28,174 bases of DNA from an uncultured Sphingomonas sp. (GTDB lineage: Bacteria > Pseudomonadota > Alphaproteobacteria > Sphingomonadales > Sphingomonadaceae), in assembly GCA_946886645.1 (NCBI GenBank), contig CAMPIY010000005.1:1-28174 (forward strand), read 5' to 3'. The notes below the pieces were generated by a model, which searched no databases, was not told where the DNA came from, and saw nothing but the letters and a program-made list of their open reading frames with translations. Positions 9,056 through 17,365 of this stretch are shown here, one piece after another. The position numbers and the translations under genes were made by a program. Positions within the stretch are counted from its first letter, which is position 1; each line of letters starts with the position of its first letter.

Positions 9056-10060
9056 TCAGGCCGCGACGGCGGCGCGGTGAACGGCGCATTCCGCAGCCAG
9101 CAGGATAGCAGCCGCCATCGCTCTTGGATCGGCCCGGTCCTGCCCGGCGATGTCGAACGCCGTGCCATGGTCCGGGGAGGTGCGGACGATCGGCAGGCCC
9201 AGCGTGATGTTGACGCCTTCGTCGAAATGCAGGGCTTTCAGCGGGATCAGCGCCTGGTCATGATACATGCAAAGCGCCGCATCATATCGGCCGCGCGCTG
9301 CCGTGTGGAACATCGTGTCCGCCGGATGGGGGCCGGTCACGCGCCATCCTTCTGCGCGAAGGGCTTCGATGGCGGGGATGATCAGGTTGATCTCTTCGCG
9401 GCCAAGCGCTCCCCCCTCACCGGCGTGCGGGTTGAGTCCGGCAACGGCCAGCCGGGGGTCGGGGATTCCGAAATTCCGTTGCAAACCGCGCAGCGCCGCG
9501 CGCCCACGGGTCTCGATCAGGCCGGGCGAAAGCAGGTCCGACACGCGCGACAAAGGAACATGGGTGGTCACCGGCACCGTACGCAGGCTTGGTCCGGCGA
9601 GCATCATGGCGACATTCCCGGGGGAAATGCCGCATCGCTCGGCAACAAACTCAGTCTGGCCAGGATGGGCGAAACCGATGGCGTAAAGCTGCTGCTTGGA
9701 AACCGGCCCAGTGACCACGGCCATGGCGGAGCCGGAGCGCGCGAGCCCGACGGCCAATTCCAGCGCGTCGAGCGAACAATGGGCTCCGGCGACGCTGGGA
9801 TGGCCGGGAAGGTCGGCCGAGCTTGACGCGATCGGCAGGATCGGCAGCCCGACATCGAAAGCGCTGTCGGCCTCCGATGGATCGCCGATCGTGGCAATGG
9901 GGCCGTCCCACACGGCTTCCAGGCTGCGTGGATCCCCGATCGCAACGAACGGCGGCAAGCCGAAGCGATCGCGGTTGTCCCAGCATTTGCCGACGACTTC
10001 GGGTCCGATCCCGGCCGGGTCGCCGAGCGATACCGCTAGTGGCCGGATCGATGTCGCCAT
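9056..10060 (-). CDS. pdxA: 4-hydroxythreonine-4-phosphate dehydrogenase
   Basis: The product is a 334-residue enzyme of the DXP-dependent pyridoxal 5'-phosphate pathway. It oxidises 4-phosphohydroxy-L-threonine, and the product decarboxylates to 3-amino-2-oxopropyl phosphate, the partner of deoxyxylulose phosphate in the PdxJ reaction. Signatures: G-D-P-A-G-I-G-P-E near the start, [21 protein letters not shown] and [10 protein letters not shown], which carry the substrate- and metal-binding histidines and lysine. The length is standard. ATG 10060 is preceded by GGGAG at good spacing, inside the 13-base gap after surA. Confidence 0.96.
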   Translation of the reverse strand: MATSIRPLAVSLGDPAGIGPEVVGKCWDNRDRFGLPPFVAIGDPRSLEAVWDGPIATIGDPSEADSAFDVGLPILPIASSSADLPGHPSVAGAHCSLDALELAVGLARSGSAMAVVTGPVSKQQLYAIGFAHPGQTEFVAERCGISPGNVAMMLAGPSLRTVPVTTHVPLSRVSDLLSPGLIETRGRAALRGLQRNFGIPDPRLAVAGLNPHAGEGGALGREEINLIIPAIEALRAEGWRVTGPHPADTMFHTAARGRYDAALCMYHDQALIPLKALHFDEGVNITLGLPIVRTSPDHGTAFDIAGQDRADPRAMAAAILLAAECAVHRAAVAA

Positions 10061-10073
10061 TGCGGCTCCCGCC

Positions 10074-11429
10074 CTAGCGGAAGTCGATCACGGCGTCACG
10101 GCGAAGGTCGCGCAGGTAGCGGCGGGAGCGCAGGTTTACCCGCTCCTCGTTGAGTTGCGCATATACCTGGTCGAAGCTGGGCGCCGTGGGGTCGACTTCG
10201 TCGCGGCCGCACAGGACGAGGACGCGAACGCCTTCGTCGATCGAGCCGAAGGGGCGCGTCGCCTGACCGACCTGCATCTGCAGCATCATGTCCTGCAGGG
10301 CCGGGGGGAGGTCGCGCATCTTGACCTGATCCGATTCGACGACCTCGCCATGGAAGTCGGCGGCGAGCTTGTCGGCGCCGCCGCACCCGCCAATGTTCTG
10401 CGTCGCTTCGGTGAACCTTCCGACGATTGGCTCGGCCTGCGCCCGTGTCGTACCTTTCGGGAAGCTAACCGACACCTGCTTCAGGGTAAGAACCGCACTG
10501 CGCGGATCGGCGGTAAGGATCTTGCGCACGTCCTGGACCGCGATGATCGAGTAGCCGCCGGGGAGCTTGATAGGCGCGGAAATCTGGCCGGGGCGCATCT
10601 GGCGAACGGCGGCAGCCAGCTGGTCCGGGAGCTGTTCGGGACGGACCCAGCCCAGATCGCCTCCGACCGCAGCCGTCGATGCTTCGGAGAATTGGCGGGC
10701 ATAACCGACGAAGGAGCCGCCCTGCTGAAGCGCGGCAAACACCTTCTGCGCGTTGGCTGCGGCCTGCTCTTCATTGGCGCTGTTGGCGGAGATGAAGATC
10801 TCGCCGACACGAAATTCCTCGGTGCCCTTGGAGGCATTCAGCTTGTCGATGACCGCCTTCACCTCTTCGTCGCCGACGCTGATTCCGCTTTCGATCTTTT
10901 TCGATTGCAGCCGGCGCCAGGCGAGTTCGCCCATGATCTGGCGGCGGATCGAGCGGATCGAGGAGCCGCGGGACTTCAGATAGGCCGCCATCTGTTCCGG
11001 CGTCTGCTTCACATTGCCGGCCACGCGGGCAACAGTCTTGTCGATGTCGGCTTCGGTGATCTCGATTTCCTCGGACTTGGCGGCCTGAATCTGGAGAGTC
11101 TCGTCGATCAGGTTGCTTAGGACCTGCTGGCGGAGCCGGTCGATTTCATCGGCGGGAATGCTGCCCCCGTTGGCAATCGCCAGAAGGGCAACGCGCTGAT
11201 CGATGTCGGTCTGGGTGATCACCTCTCCGTTGACGATCGCGGTCGCCTTTACGACGGAGGGGAGGCTGGTCCCGAACAGCTGAGGATTTTCAGGCAGTTT
11301 GAGCGTCGCAGTGGAGTTGACGTCAGGAGCGCTCTCCTGCGCGGCGCTGGCCGTCGCGATGGCAACGCCGAGTGCAACAGGAACATAGCGCACCAGCTGC
11401 GCCGAAAAGCCATTCTTCCTCAAACCCAC
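10074..11429 (-). CDS. surA: SurA-type periplasmic peptidyl-prolyl isomerase/chaperone
   Basis: The product has 451 residues, with a signal peptide (K-N-G-F-S-A-Q-L-V-R, then a hydrophobic core ending A-S-A-A-Q at about 30). The SurA N-terminal chaperone domain begins at A-I-V-N-G-E-V-I-T-Q-T-D-I-D. One parvulin domain lies near residues 205-305 (R-V-G-E-I-F-I-S, F-S-E-A-S-T-A-A-V-G-G-D-L-G-W). A C-terminal region completes the chaperone core. SurA escorts outer-membrane beta-barrel proteins to the BAM complex. LptD, the next gene upstream, is a known SurA client in E. coli, which fits the cluster. The start is GTG 11429 with AAGGGA eight bases upstream; no ATG in frame gives an intact signal peptide. 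Confidence 0.93.
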   Translation of the reverse strand: MGLRKNGFSAQLVRYVPVALGVAIATASAAQESAPDVNSTATLKLPENPQLFGTSLPSVVKATAIVNGEVITQTDIDQRVALLAIANGGSIPADEIDRLRQQVLSNLIDETLQIQAAKSEEIEITEADIDKTVARVAGNVKQTPEQMAAYLKSRGSSIRSIRRQIMGELAWRRLQSKKIESGISVGDEEVKAVIDKLNASKGTEEFRVGEIFISANSANEEQAAANAQKVFAALQQGGSFVGYARQFSEASTAAVGGDLGWVRPEQLPDQLAAAVRQMRPGQISAPIKLPGGYSIIAVQDVRKILTADPRSAVLTLKQVSVSFPKGTTRAQAEPIVGRFTEATQNIGGCGGADKLAADFHGEVVESDQVKMRDLPPALQDMMLQMQVGQATRPFGSIDEGVRVLVLCGRDEVDPTAPSFDQVYAQLNEERVNLRSRRYLRDLRRDAVIDFR

Positions 11430-11496
11430 CGCGAAAATCCCTTTGCCGCCAATGCTATAGAGAGTTGCTCTTTACGCCGCCGTGCTGAACGCCAGC

Positions 11497-13701
11497 TTAG
11501 CGGCCGATCCCTTTCAGGGCGAAATTGATCGAAAAAGTGCTGCCCTTTTTGAACTCCCCGATGCGCTCATAGTCGCGCTTCCACGCCACGCCAAGTTCAA
11601 GGCAATCATCTTCGTAAGTAATTCCGAGCCGGTGCCTGACCGGCTCATATCCGTCGGCAAGGCTCAAGGGGTCCTCGTCCTTGCCCGTGAGATCGAGAAC
11701 GGTCGATCCGAACACGGACCAATAGCGTTGGAACTGCCAGCGTCCGGCCAGGCGGAGTTCTTCCTTGTCGCGCAAATCCTCGACGGTTGGGGCAATGTCG
11801 CGGTTCAGGCGCAAATAGCCGATCTGGGCATAGGTTAAATTGGTGCCGACGGTCAGGTCCAGCTCGTTCCGGCGGATTGCGAAACTGTCCTTGTCCACGC
11901 GGTAGCGGTGGGTCAGGTCGATGAATCGCCCGAAACGGATGCGCGTACGCCCGACAATATCCGAAAAACGGTCGGTGAGGCCGGTTCCGTCCGGAAAGAT
12001 GCTGGGATCGCGCGTCAGGCGATAACTTTGCCCGATGACGGCCTGAACGGCCCACTTTGGCCGGTCGAGAGCCCATTCGACGCCGTAGGTAACGCGTGAG
12101 CCGTCCTCCCAACGGTCGTAGCCTGGGAAGCGGTTGAGGGCGAACAGATTGCTGTCCTCAAGGTCGACCGCCCGCGCGTCCTCGTTCGGGATTTTCAGGT
12201 TCGGAGTTGGCGGGGTCAGCACCAGCTGGACCCTGGGGGTCAGCCGCTGCGTCCCGCCGAGGAGCGGCCCGACAAGCGGCCAGCGAAGGTCGGCGGCAAG
12301 CGCGCCGATCGCGCGATACTGCCAGCCGTCCCGGCCGCGGTAGATGTCGACCGCCGTCTCGGCCGATTCATCGGTGTGATAGGCGTCTGCCCGGCCAAAG
12401 GCAGTCAGGGTGATTTCCTGGCCCATGCTCGTAACCCGCCGCAAATCCCACCTTGCGCTCGCGAAGGCTCGCTGCGTGTCCTGCCCTTCGATCCGAAGGA
12501 TTGCGAGGCTATTGGCCTGCACCTCGACCTTGCCGCCCAGCATGGGATCGTCAAACCGGAATCGCGCATCCAGTGCCGGCAGGGCGATCGGAATCCGCTC
12601 CTGCACGTCCGAGCCTCTCAGCCCCTGGAAGGCCCACCCGGCAATCGAGATGTAGCTGTCCTGCGAAATCCGCTCGGCATTGATGAAATTCCGGAGCCGG
12701 TCGTCGCGGGTAATGTCGTAGCGGCGGGCGACCGTCTTGTCGGTGGCTGCCCTGAGGGAGCCGGTGACGGTCCAATAAGGATCGAGCTGGAAGCGGCCGT
12801 TCCCTTCGAAATAGCCGCGCACGCCGTTCCTGTCGGTTGGAGTGAGGTCGAATTGGTCGGGATCGGGGATATCGCCATAGGTCAGGAAGGCACCGAACTG
12901 GTAGGCGCCCAGCGACGTCAGATGTCGCCATCGACCCTCGATGGCAGGAGCGGAGTGGGTGTAGATGTGGGGCGTAATGGTAAGATCGAGGTTGCGGTCG
13001 ACCCGCCAGTAGTAGGGCAGGCTGAGTTCCAGCCCGTTGTTGCTGTCGATCCTGATGTCGGGCACCAGCGCACCGGTCACGCCGCCCTTCTGCGAACCGT
13101 CGCCGATGCTGAAGATGGGCAGCAGCGGCACGGCGACACCGAGAATGTTCAGCCTGCCGCCGCTGAAACGGATTCGCCCGCTGGCGGCATCGCGGGTTAC
13201 GCGCGCGGCAGTGATCTTCCAGCTTGGGTTTTTGGGGCAGCCGCCGGCGGTTGTGACCGGGCAGGGTGAATAAACCGCGTTCACCAGCTCCGTCCGATCG
13301 CCGGCTCGCGATCCGCGCGCCGCGGCGATGCGTCCGCCGCTTTCCAATATCGCCAGCAGATTATCGATCGTGCCGTCGCGGAGCGTGTCGGTTAGCTCGA
13401 CCCTGTCGCCGACCAGCTTGTCGCCTTCCGGGTTCACTACGACCACGTCGCCTTCGGCAACGACGCGGCCGGACTTGCGGTCCCAACTGACCTGGTTCGC
13501 GGCCAGGAAATTGCCTTCGCGAGACATTCGAACCTGGCCCGCCGCGGTCACCAGGTCTGCATTGCTGTCGTAAATGACCTGGTTGGCACTGAAATCGACC
13601 ATGGGTTCGACCGCAGCCGCGGGTGCGTCCTGGGCGTGCGCCGCAGAGGGCAACGCCAGGAACAGCGGCAGCGCCGTCAAACACAGGCCAATCGATCGCA
13701 C
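11497..13701 (-). CDS. lptD: LPS-assembly protein LptD
   Basis: The product is about 734 residues and inserts lipopolysaccharide into the outer leaflet of the outer membrane together with LptE. A signal peptide covers about residues 1-23 (ending A-H-A). A periplasmic OstA/LptA-like beta-jellyroll follows (F-S-A-N-Q-V-I-Y-D, T-A-A-G-Q-V, V-V-A-E-G-D-V), then a long beta-barrel rich in alternating aromatic and polar strands. Mature cysteines are Cys147, Cys155 and Cys700, against four in E. coli. Start choice is uncertain: no in-frame ATG exists, GTG 13701 gives a compact signal peptide, and TTG 13728 adds nine residues. It lies 67 bases upstream of surA. Confidence 0.92.
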   Translation of the reverse strand: MRSIGLCLTALPLFLALPSAAHAQDAPAAAVEPMVDFSANQVIYDSNADLVTAAGQVRMSREGNFLAANQVSWDRKSGRVVAEGDVVVVNPEGDKLVGDRVELTDTLRDGTIDNLLAILESGGRIAAARGSRAGDRTELVNAVYSPCPVTTAGGCPKNPSWKITAARVTRDAASGRIRFSGGRLNILGVAVPLLPIFSIGDGSQKGGVTGALVPDIRIDSNNGLELSLPYYWRVDRNLDLTITPHIYTHSAPAIEGRWRHLTSLGAYQFGAFLTYGDIPDPDQFDLTPTDRNGVRGYFEGNGRFQLDPYWTVTGSLRAATDKTVARRYDITRDDRLRNFINAERISQDSYISIAGWAFQGLRGSDVQERIPIALPALDARFRFDDPMLGGKVEVQANSLAILRIEGQDTQRAFASARWDLRRVTSMGQEITLTAFGRADAYHTDESAETAVDIYRGRDGWQYRAIGALAADLRWPLVGPLLGGTQRLTPRVQLVLTPPTPNLKIPNEDARAVDLEDSNLFALNRFPGYDRWEDGSRVTYGVEWALDRPKWAVQAVIGQSYRLTRDPSIFPDGTGLTDRFSDIVGRTRIRFGRFIDLTHRYRVDKDSFAIRRNELDLTVGTNLTYAQIGYLRLNRDIAPTVEDLRDKEELRLAGRWQFQRYWSVFGSTVLDLTGKDEDPLSLADGYEPVRHRLGITYEDDCLELGVAWKRDYERIGEFKKGSTFSINFALKGIGR

Positions 13702-13867
13702 TGCCCGCAAAATACCGCCCGGTCCCAAACTGGTTGACGCTCTCGCCTATTGCACCTCGTCCCTCAGGCGGCAATCCGGCTTGGGACCAAGTGCCCCTTT
13801 GCCTTGGCGCGGCGCACGGCCTAAGGGAAGCGCCAACTTCGATTTTTGCCAATTTTTGGGGAAGTAA

Positions 13868-15340
13868 ATGAAAATCCGTTTCGCCGACGCCCGTCCTGCC
13901 GGGGACTATGCCCTGGTGCTTCCAGCAGCCGGCCTCAACCGGCCAGGCGTGAAGGCCCTCGGCGATGCCTCCGCCCCCGTCGAAGCCGCCCTTCGTCGCA
14001 GCCGGTTCGACGGCGACAGCGGATCGGTCGTCGAATCCTTCCTCGATGGAGACAGTGGCCGGCGCCTGCTGGTCATCGGCACCGGTTCCGACGTGAAGGC
14101 GGCCGATGCGGCGGAAAAGCTGGGCGGAAGCACAGTCGCACGGCTGCTGACGTCGGGCGAAGGTCATGCGGTCATTGATGTGACGGGCCTCGATTATGAC
14201 GCCGACGCGGCCGCTCGGGTCGGGCTGGGCGCTGCGCTGCGTTCCTGGCGCTACGACCGGTACCGGACCCGGCTGAAAGACAAGCAGAAGCCGACCCTCA
14301 CCAGCATCACGATTGTTGGCGGCGGAGCGGGTGCTGAAAAGCGGTATGAGGATCGCTACGCGGCGGTCGTCGAGGGCGTGTCGTTGACGCGCGAGCTGGT
14401 CACCGAGCCGGCCAACATCATCTATCCCGAAACCTTCGTCGAGCGGGTGAGGGAATCGACCAAGGACAGCGGCCTCGAGCTGCAGGTGCTGGGCCGCGAC
14501 GAGATGGCCAAGCTCGGCATGGGAGCATTGCTAGGCGTCAATCAGGGCTCCGTTCGCGAGCCCCGGCTTCTGGTCCTGAAGTGGAATGGCGGCAAGGCGG
14601 GTGACGTACCGGTCGCCTTCATCGGCAAAGGCGTGACCTTCGATACCGGCGGCATCTCGATCAAGCCCGCGCTCGGCATGGAATCGATGAAGTGGGACAT
14701 GGGCGGCGCAGGTGCCGTGGCGGGCGCGATGAAGGCGCTTGCGCTGCGCAAGGCGAAGGCGAATGTCGTCGGCGTGTGCGGGCTGGTCGAGAATATGCCC
14801 GACGGGAATGCCCAGCGTCCCGGCGATGTCGTGACCACCATGTCGGGCCAGACGGTCGAGGTGATCAACACCGACGCGGAAGGGCGACTGGTGCTGTCCG
14901 ACGCGATGACCTGGACCCAGAAAAACTTCAAGCCGAAGGTCATGATCGACCTTGCCACGCTGACCGGCGCGATGGTGATCACGCTGGGCCATGAATATGC
15001 CGGCATCTTCTCAAACGACGACAAGCTAGCGGCGAACCTTCTTAAGGCCTCCGACGAAAGCGGCGACAAGCTTTGGCGGCAGCCGCTGGCCGATGCCTAT
15101 GACCGCATGATCGACTCGCCGATCGCCGACATGAAGAATGTCGGGCCGCGCGAGGCCGGATCGATCACCGCCGCGCAATTCCTCAAGCGCTTCGTCGACG
15201 ATGGCGTTGCCTGGGCGCATCTCGACATCGCCGGCATGGCATGGTCGGACAAGGCGAGCGCGACCTACGACAAGGGCGCGACCGGCTATGGAGTGCGGCT
15301 CCTCGACCAATATATCGCGGATGTCGTCGAAGGCGCCTGA
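13868..15340 (+). CDS. pepA: Leucyl aminopeptidase (M17)
   Basis: The product is a 490-residue cytosolic aminopeptidase that forms hexamers and uses two metal ions to remove N-terminal residues. All metal and catalytic residues are visible: Lys254 and Asp259 in G-K-G-V-T-F-D-T-G-G, Lys266 in I-S-I-K-P, and Asp336, Glu338 and Arg340 in N-T-D-A-E-G-R. Their spacing equals that of E. coli PepA (K270, D275, K282, D352, E354, R356). The N-terminal ~160 residues form the variable macro-like domain, which in E. coli also contributes to DNA binding. GGGGAAG precedes ATG 13868. It is divergent from lptD, with a gap of about 165 bases. Confidence 0.97.
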   Translation: MKIRFADARPAGDYALVLPAAGLNRPGVKALGDASAPVEAALRRSRFDGDSGSVVESFLDGDSGRRLLVIGTGSDVKAADAAEKLGGSTVARLLTSGEGHAVIDVTGLDYDADAAARVGLGAALRSWRYDRYRTRLKDKQKPTLTSITIVGGGAGAEKRYEDRYAAVVEGVSLTRELVTEPANIIYPETFVERVRESTKDSGLELQVLGRDEMAKLGMGALLGVNQGSVREPRLLVLKWNGGKAGDVPVAFIGKGVTFDTGGISIKPALGMESMKWDMGGAGAVAGAMKALALRKAKANVVGVCGLVENMPDGNAQRPGDVVTTMSGQTVEVINTDAEGRLVLSDAMTWTQKNFKPKVMIDLATLTGAMVITLGHEYAGIFSNDDKLAANLLKASDESGDKLWRQPLADAYDRMIDSPIADMKNVGPREAGSITAAQFLKRFVDDGVAWAHLDIAGMAWSDKASATYDKGATGYGVRLLDQYIADVVEGA

Positions 15341-15345
15341 CTCGT

Positions 15346-15424
15346 GTCCCCGCGAAGGCGGGGACCCAGACGCGCGTAGCGCCCGAACGGCTTTGCCGGA
15401 CTGGGCTCCCGCTTTCGCGGGAGC
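15346..15424. repeat. Paired-hairpin intergenic repeat (type C)
   Basis: Two 20-base hairpins flank a central segment. The left one is GTCCCCGCGAAGGCGGGGAC (15346-15365) and the right one GCTCCCGCTTTCGCGGGAGC (15405-15424). The sides ACCCAGAC and GACTGGG(C) next to them also face each other, so the whole element is roughly palindromic. I recall this CCCCGCGAAGGCGGGG-type element as a very common extragenic repeat in sphingomonads. It occupies nearly all of the pepA-holC gap. It lacks a T-tract. Confidence 0.85.
15419..15423 (+). promoter_or_regulatory. Shine-Dalgarno of holC inside repeat arm
   Basis: GGGAG at 15419-15423 is the 3' arm of the right hairpin of the type C repeat, and lies eight bases before TTG 15432. 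It is the only SD-like motif close to the start and supports the TTG choice. In the folded hairpin it pairs with CTCCC at 15406-15410. Confidence 0.5.
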
Positions 15425-15431
15425 ACAATAG

Positions 15432-15869
15432 TTGAGGGTCGACTTTTACCAGTTGGGCGGCGCGCAATCGGACGGGGTCATTGCCAGCATTGCCAGCAGG
15501 CTGATCGACGAAGGGCAACGCCTGCTCATCGTCGCGGCCGATGAAAATCAGCTCGCGCGCCTCGACCGGCAATTGTGGGATCAAGGAGCGGCGAGCTTCA
15601 TCCCACACGGCCTGGCGGGAGGGAGCGAGGACCAATCGCAGCCGATCCTCCTGTCGACGGGCACCGACGCTCCGAACTTGGCAAGAAACATGCTAATTGC
15701 CGACGGCGAATGGCGTGACGCCGCGCTGGGCTATGACCGCGCCTTTTATCTGTTCGATGCGGCGACGCTCGAGGGCGCGCGGCTGGCGTGGAAGCTGCTG
15801 GCAGGCCGCGAGGGCGTCGACCGCAATTACTGGGCGCTCGAAGACGGGCGCTGGACGAAGAAGGCGTGA
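15432..15869 (+). CDS. holC: DNA polymerase III subunit chi
   Basis: The product is a 145-residue HolC protein. The chi subunit joins the clamp-loader complex and contacts single-stranded DNA-binding protein during lagging-strand synthesis. The N-terminus R-V-D-F-Y-Q-L is typical, followed by the R-L-I-D-E-G-Q-R-L-L-I helix-strand pair, the L-D-R-Q-L-W-D-Q motif, and F-I-P-H-G after it. Near the C-terminus is the W-K-L-L helix common in alphaproteobacterial chi. The start must be TTG 15432: no in-frame ATG or GTG lies near, and the family N-terminus begins exactly there. It sits directly after the type C repeat. ndk follows after 51 bases. Confidence 0.9.
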   Translation: MRVDFYQLGGAQSDGVIASIASRLIDEGQRLLIVAADENQLARLDRQLWDQGAASFIPHGLAGGSEDQSQPILLSTGTDAPNLARNMLIADGEWRDAALGYDRAFYLFDAATLEGARLAWKLLAGREGVDRNYWALEDGRWTKKA

Positions 15870-15920
15870 GCCGCTAGGGGCGCGCCCAATCCCAAACCTC
15901 CCAATCTCTGGAGTTTCCCA

Positions 15921-16343
15921 ATGGCGGTTACCCGCACCTTTTCGATCATCAAGCCCGACGCCACCCGCCGCAACCTGACCGGCGCGGTCACCAAGATGCT
16001 GGAGGAGGCCGGGCTTCGCGTCGTCGCCTCCAAGCGCATCCACATGACCCGCGATCAGGCCGAAGGCTTCTACGCGGTCCACAAGGAGCGGCCCTTCTAC
16101 AACGACCTTTGCTCCTTCATGACCTCGGGCCCGGTCGTGGTGCAGGTCCTCGAGGGCGAGGATGCGGTCAAGCTGAACCGCGACACGATGGGCGCGACCA
16201 ACCCCGCCGACGCCGCCGAGGGCACGATCCGCAAGAGCTACGCCGAATCAATCGAAGCCAACTCGGTCCATGGTTCGGACAGCGATGAAAATGCCGCGAT
16301 CGAAATCGCCTACTTTTTCAAGCCGGAAGAAATCGTCGGCTGA
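15921..16343 (+). CDS. ndk: Nucleoside diphosphate kinase
   Basis: The product has 140 residues and transfers the gamma phosphate of ATP to other (d)NDPs through a phosphohistidine, supplying NTPs for nucleic-acid synthesis. It opens with [10 protein letters not shown] and has the [11 protein letters not shown] motif. The catalytic histidine is His117 in N-S-V-H-G-S-D-S, the same number as in E. coli Ndk. It has GGAG upstream of ATG 15921. Its TGA (16341-16343) is followed at once by the stop codon of the convergent DUF6265 gene, with zero bases between. Confidence 0.97.
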   Translation: MAVTRTFSIIKPDATRRNLTGAVTKMLEEAGLRVVASKRIHMTRDQAEGFYAVHKERPFYNDLCSFMTSGPVVVQVLEGEDAVKLNRDTMGATNPADAAEGTIRKSYAESIEANSVHGSDSDENAAIEIAYFFKPEEIVG

Positions 16344-16781
16344 TTATTGGCCGCTGGAGCCTGCCGTCCGACGGTAGCTCCAGCGGTTGGGCTTGCTTCC
16401 GTCGGCAAGCGAAATTTCCGCATCCAGACCGGAATCGGTCACGACGTAGCGGACGCGCTGCGGGTAATCGTGCGCCGAATTGACGAACGTTACCGACTTG
16501 GCGTCGCCTTCGGTCGCCTTGAACCCCACCGCCGGTGCGCCCTTCGGGGAGCCGTAGAAGGTCACCGATCCGTCCGTCCCGAGCTCGATCCTCATCCATT
16601 CCCAATGACCTACCGCGTCGCCCTTGCCGTCGCGCCCGGAGCCGATCATCAGGCCGCCGCGGGTGTCGGTCCAGCATTCCTCCGTCCAGCGACCATCGTC
16701 ACGCCGCTGCTCCCAGCAGCCGGAGAGGAAGGCCGGCATTGGCAGCGTCGCAACTTCGGCGAGAAGAAGTAGAGCGATCAT
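16344..16781 (-). CDS. DUF6265 family exported protein
   Basis: The product has about 145 residues, with a short hydrophobic N-terminus (M-I-A-L-L-L-L-A-E-V-A) that may be a signal peptide. The body shows the DUF6265 pattern: F-L-S-G-C-W-E, E-E-C-W-T, G-G-L-M-I-G, W-E-W-M-R-I, F-Y-G-S-P-K-G, and F-V-N-S-A-H-D-Y-P-Q-R. It is probably a small beta-barrel-like fold resembling lipocalin-type proteins; its function is unknown. The frame stays open upstream into the neighbouring gene, but ATG 16781 has GGGAG nine bases before it and produces the family N-terminus. The two cysteines (in G-C-W and E-C-W) could form a disulfide in the periplasm. Confidence 0.82.
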   Translation of the reverse strand: MIALLLLAEVATLPMPAFLSGCWEQRRDDGRWTEECWTDTRGGLMIGSGRDGKGDAVGHWEWMRIELGTDGSVTFYGSPKGAPAVGFKATEGDAKSVTFVNSAHDYPQRVRYVVTDSGLDAEISLADGSKPNRWSYRRTAGSSGQ

Positions 16782-16843
16782 CGGCTTTGCTCCCGTCGTT
16801 TCGGAACCGACTCTAACGCAATGCTTGCCCCAGCGAAATCGGG

Positions 16844-17356
16844 TTACCCATGGCTGAGACCAGTGAGGCGAAGCTTGTCGCCGCCGAACAGTCCGCCTTC
16901 GTCCCACCGATAGGAAATGCGGTAGCGTCCGCCACCACGCTTCAATGTGCCGGCCTCGATGTAGCGCGCGTCGAAGCGGACGCTGATTGAGCCGGTCTTG
17001 CTGTCCTTGCCGGGCGCATCGACCAGCCGTTCGACCTCGGCGGCCGCCAATCGGCCATCGCTGCCGATGGACACGGGCGGCTTGCCTGGCACCGTCAGGG
17101 TTAGCGATTCCAGCGAATGGCCGGCCTCGACCGGCGTGATGGTCATGACCTTCCCATCGCTTTCGATACTCCCGCGAAAGGCAATCGGAATGGCGGCCTT
17201 GGTCTCGGCCTGAGGGGCTGGTTGCCCGGAATCGTCCTTCTTCCAGCTGTTCCACAGACCAAGGGCAGAGATGGCAAGCGCCGCCAGCGCGATGATTTCG
17301 CCGAGGGTAATCCAACGGCGCCGGGTCGCTGCTCTGCTTTCTGGAGAATCGGTCAT
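16844..17356 (-). CDS. Single-pass membrane protein of unknown function
   Basis: The product has 170 residues. A short charged N-terminus (R-A-A-T-R-R-R) precedes one transmembrane helix at about residues 17-37 (T-L-G-E-I-I-A-L-A-A-L-A-I-S-A-L-G-L-W). A polar linker and a beta-rich soluble domain follow, the latter ending in G-G-R-Y-R-I-S-Y-R-W-D-E-G-G. By the positive-inside rule the soluble part is probably periplasmic. I do not recognise the family. It lies nine bases downstream of the purN-YjbR gene and 62 bases upstream of the DUF6265 gene, so all may share a transcript with purM. ATG 17356 is the natural start. Confidence 0.72.
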   Translation of the reverse strand: MTDSPESRAATRRRWITLGEIIALAALAISALGLWNSWKKDDSGQPAPQAETKAAIPIAFRGSIESDGKVMTITPVEAGHSLESLTLTVPGKPPVSIGSDGRLAAAEVERLVDAPGKDSKTGSISVRFDARYIEAGTLKRGGGRYRISYRWDEGGLFGGDKLRLTGLSHG

Positions 17357-17365
17357 CGAGCCACG

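Noticed and set aside
12376..13269. 297-codon plus-strand frame antisense to lptD
   Set aside because: No family pattern, no SD, and lptD on the other strand is certain. Codon-bias shadow.
13361..14167. 268-codon minus-strand frame spanning the lptD 5' end and pepA 5' end
   Set aside because: It would cross a clear divergent promoter region and two well-supported genes. The translation has no motif.
15346..15424. CRISPR-like repeat array between pepA and holC
   Set aside because: Only two hairpins, facing each other as one palindrome, with no regular spacers and no cas genes.
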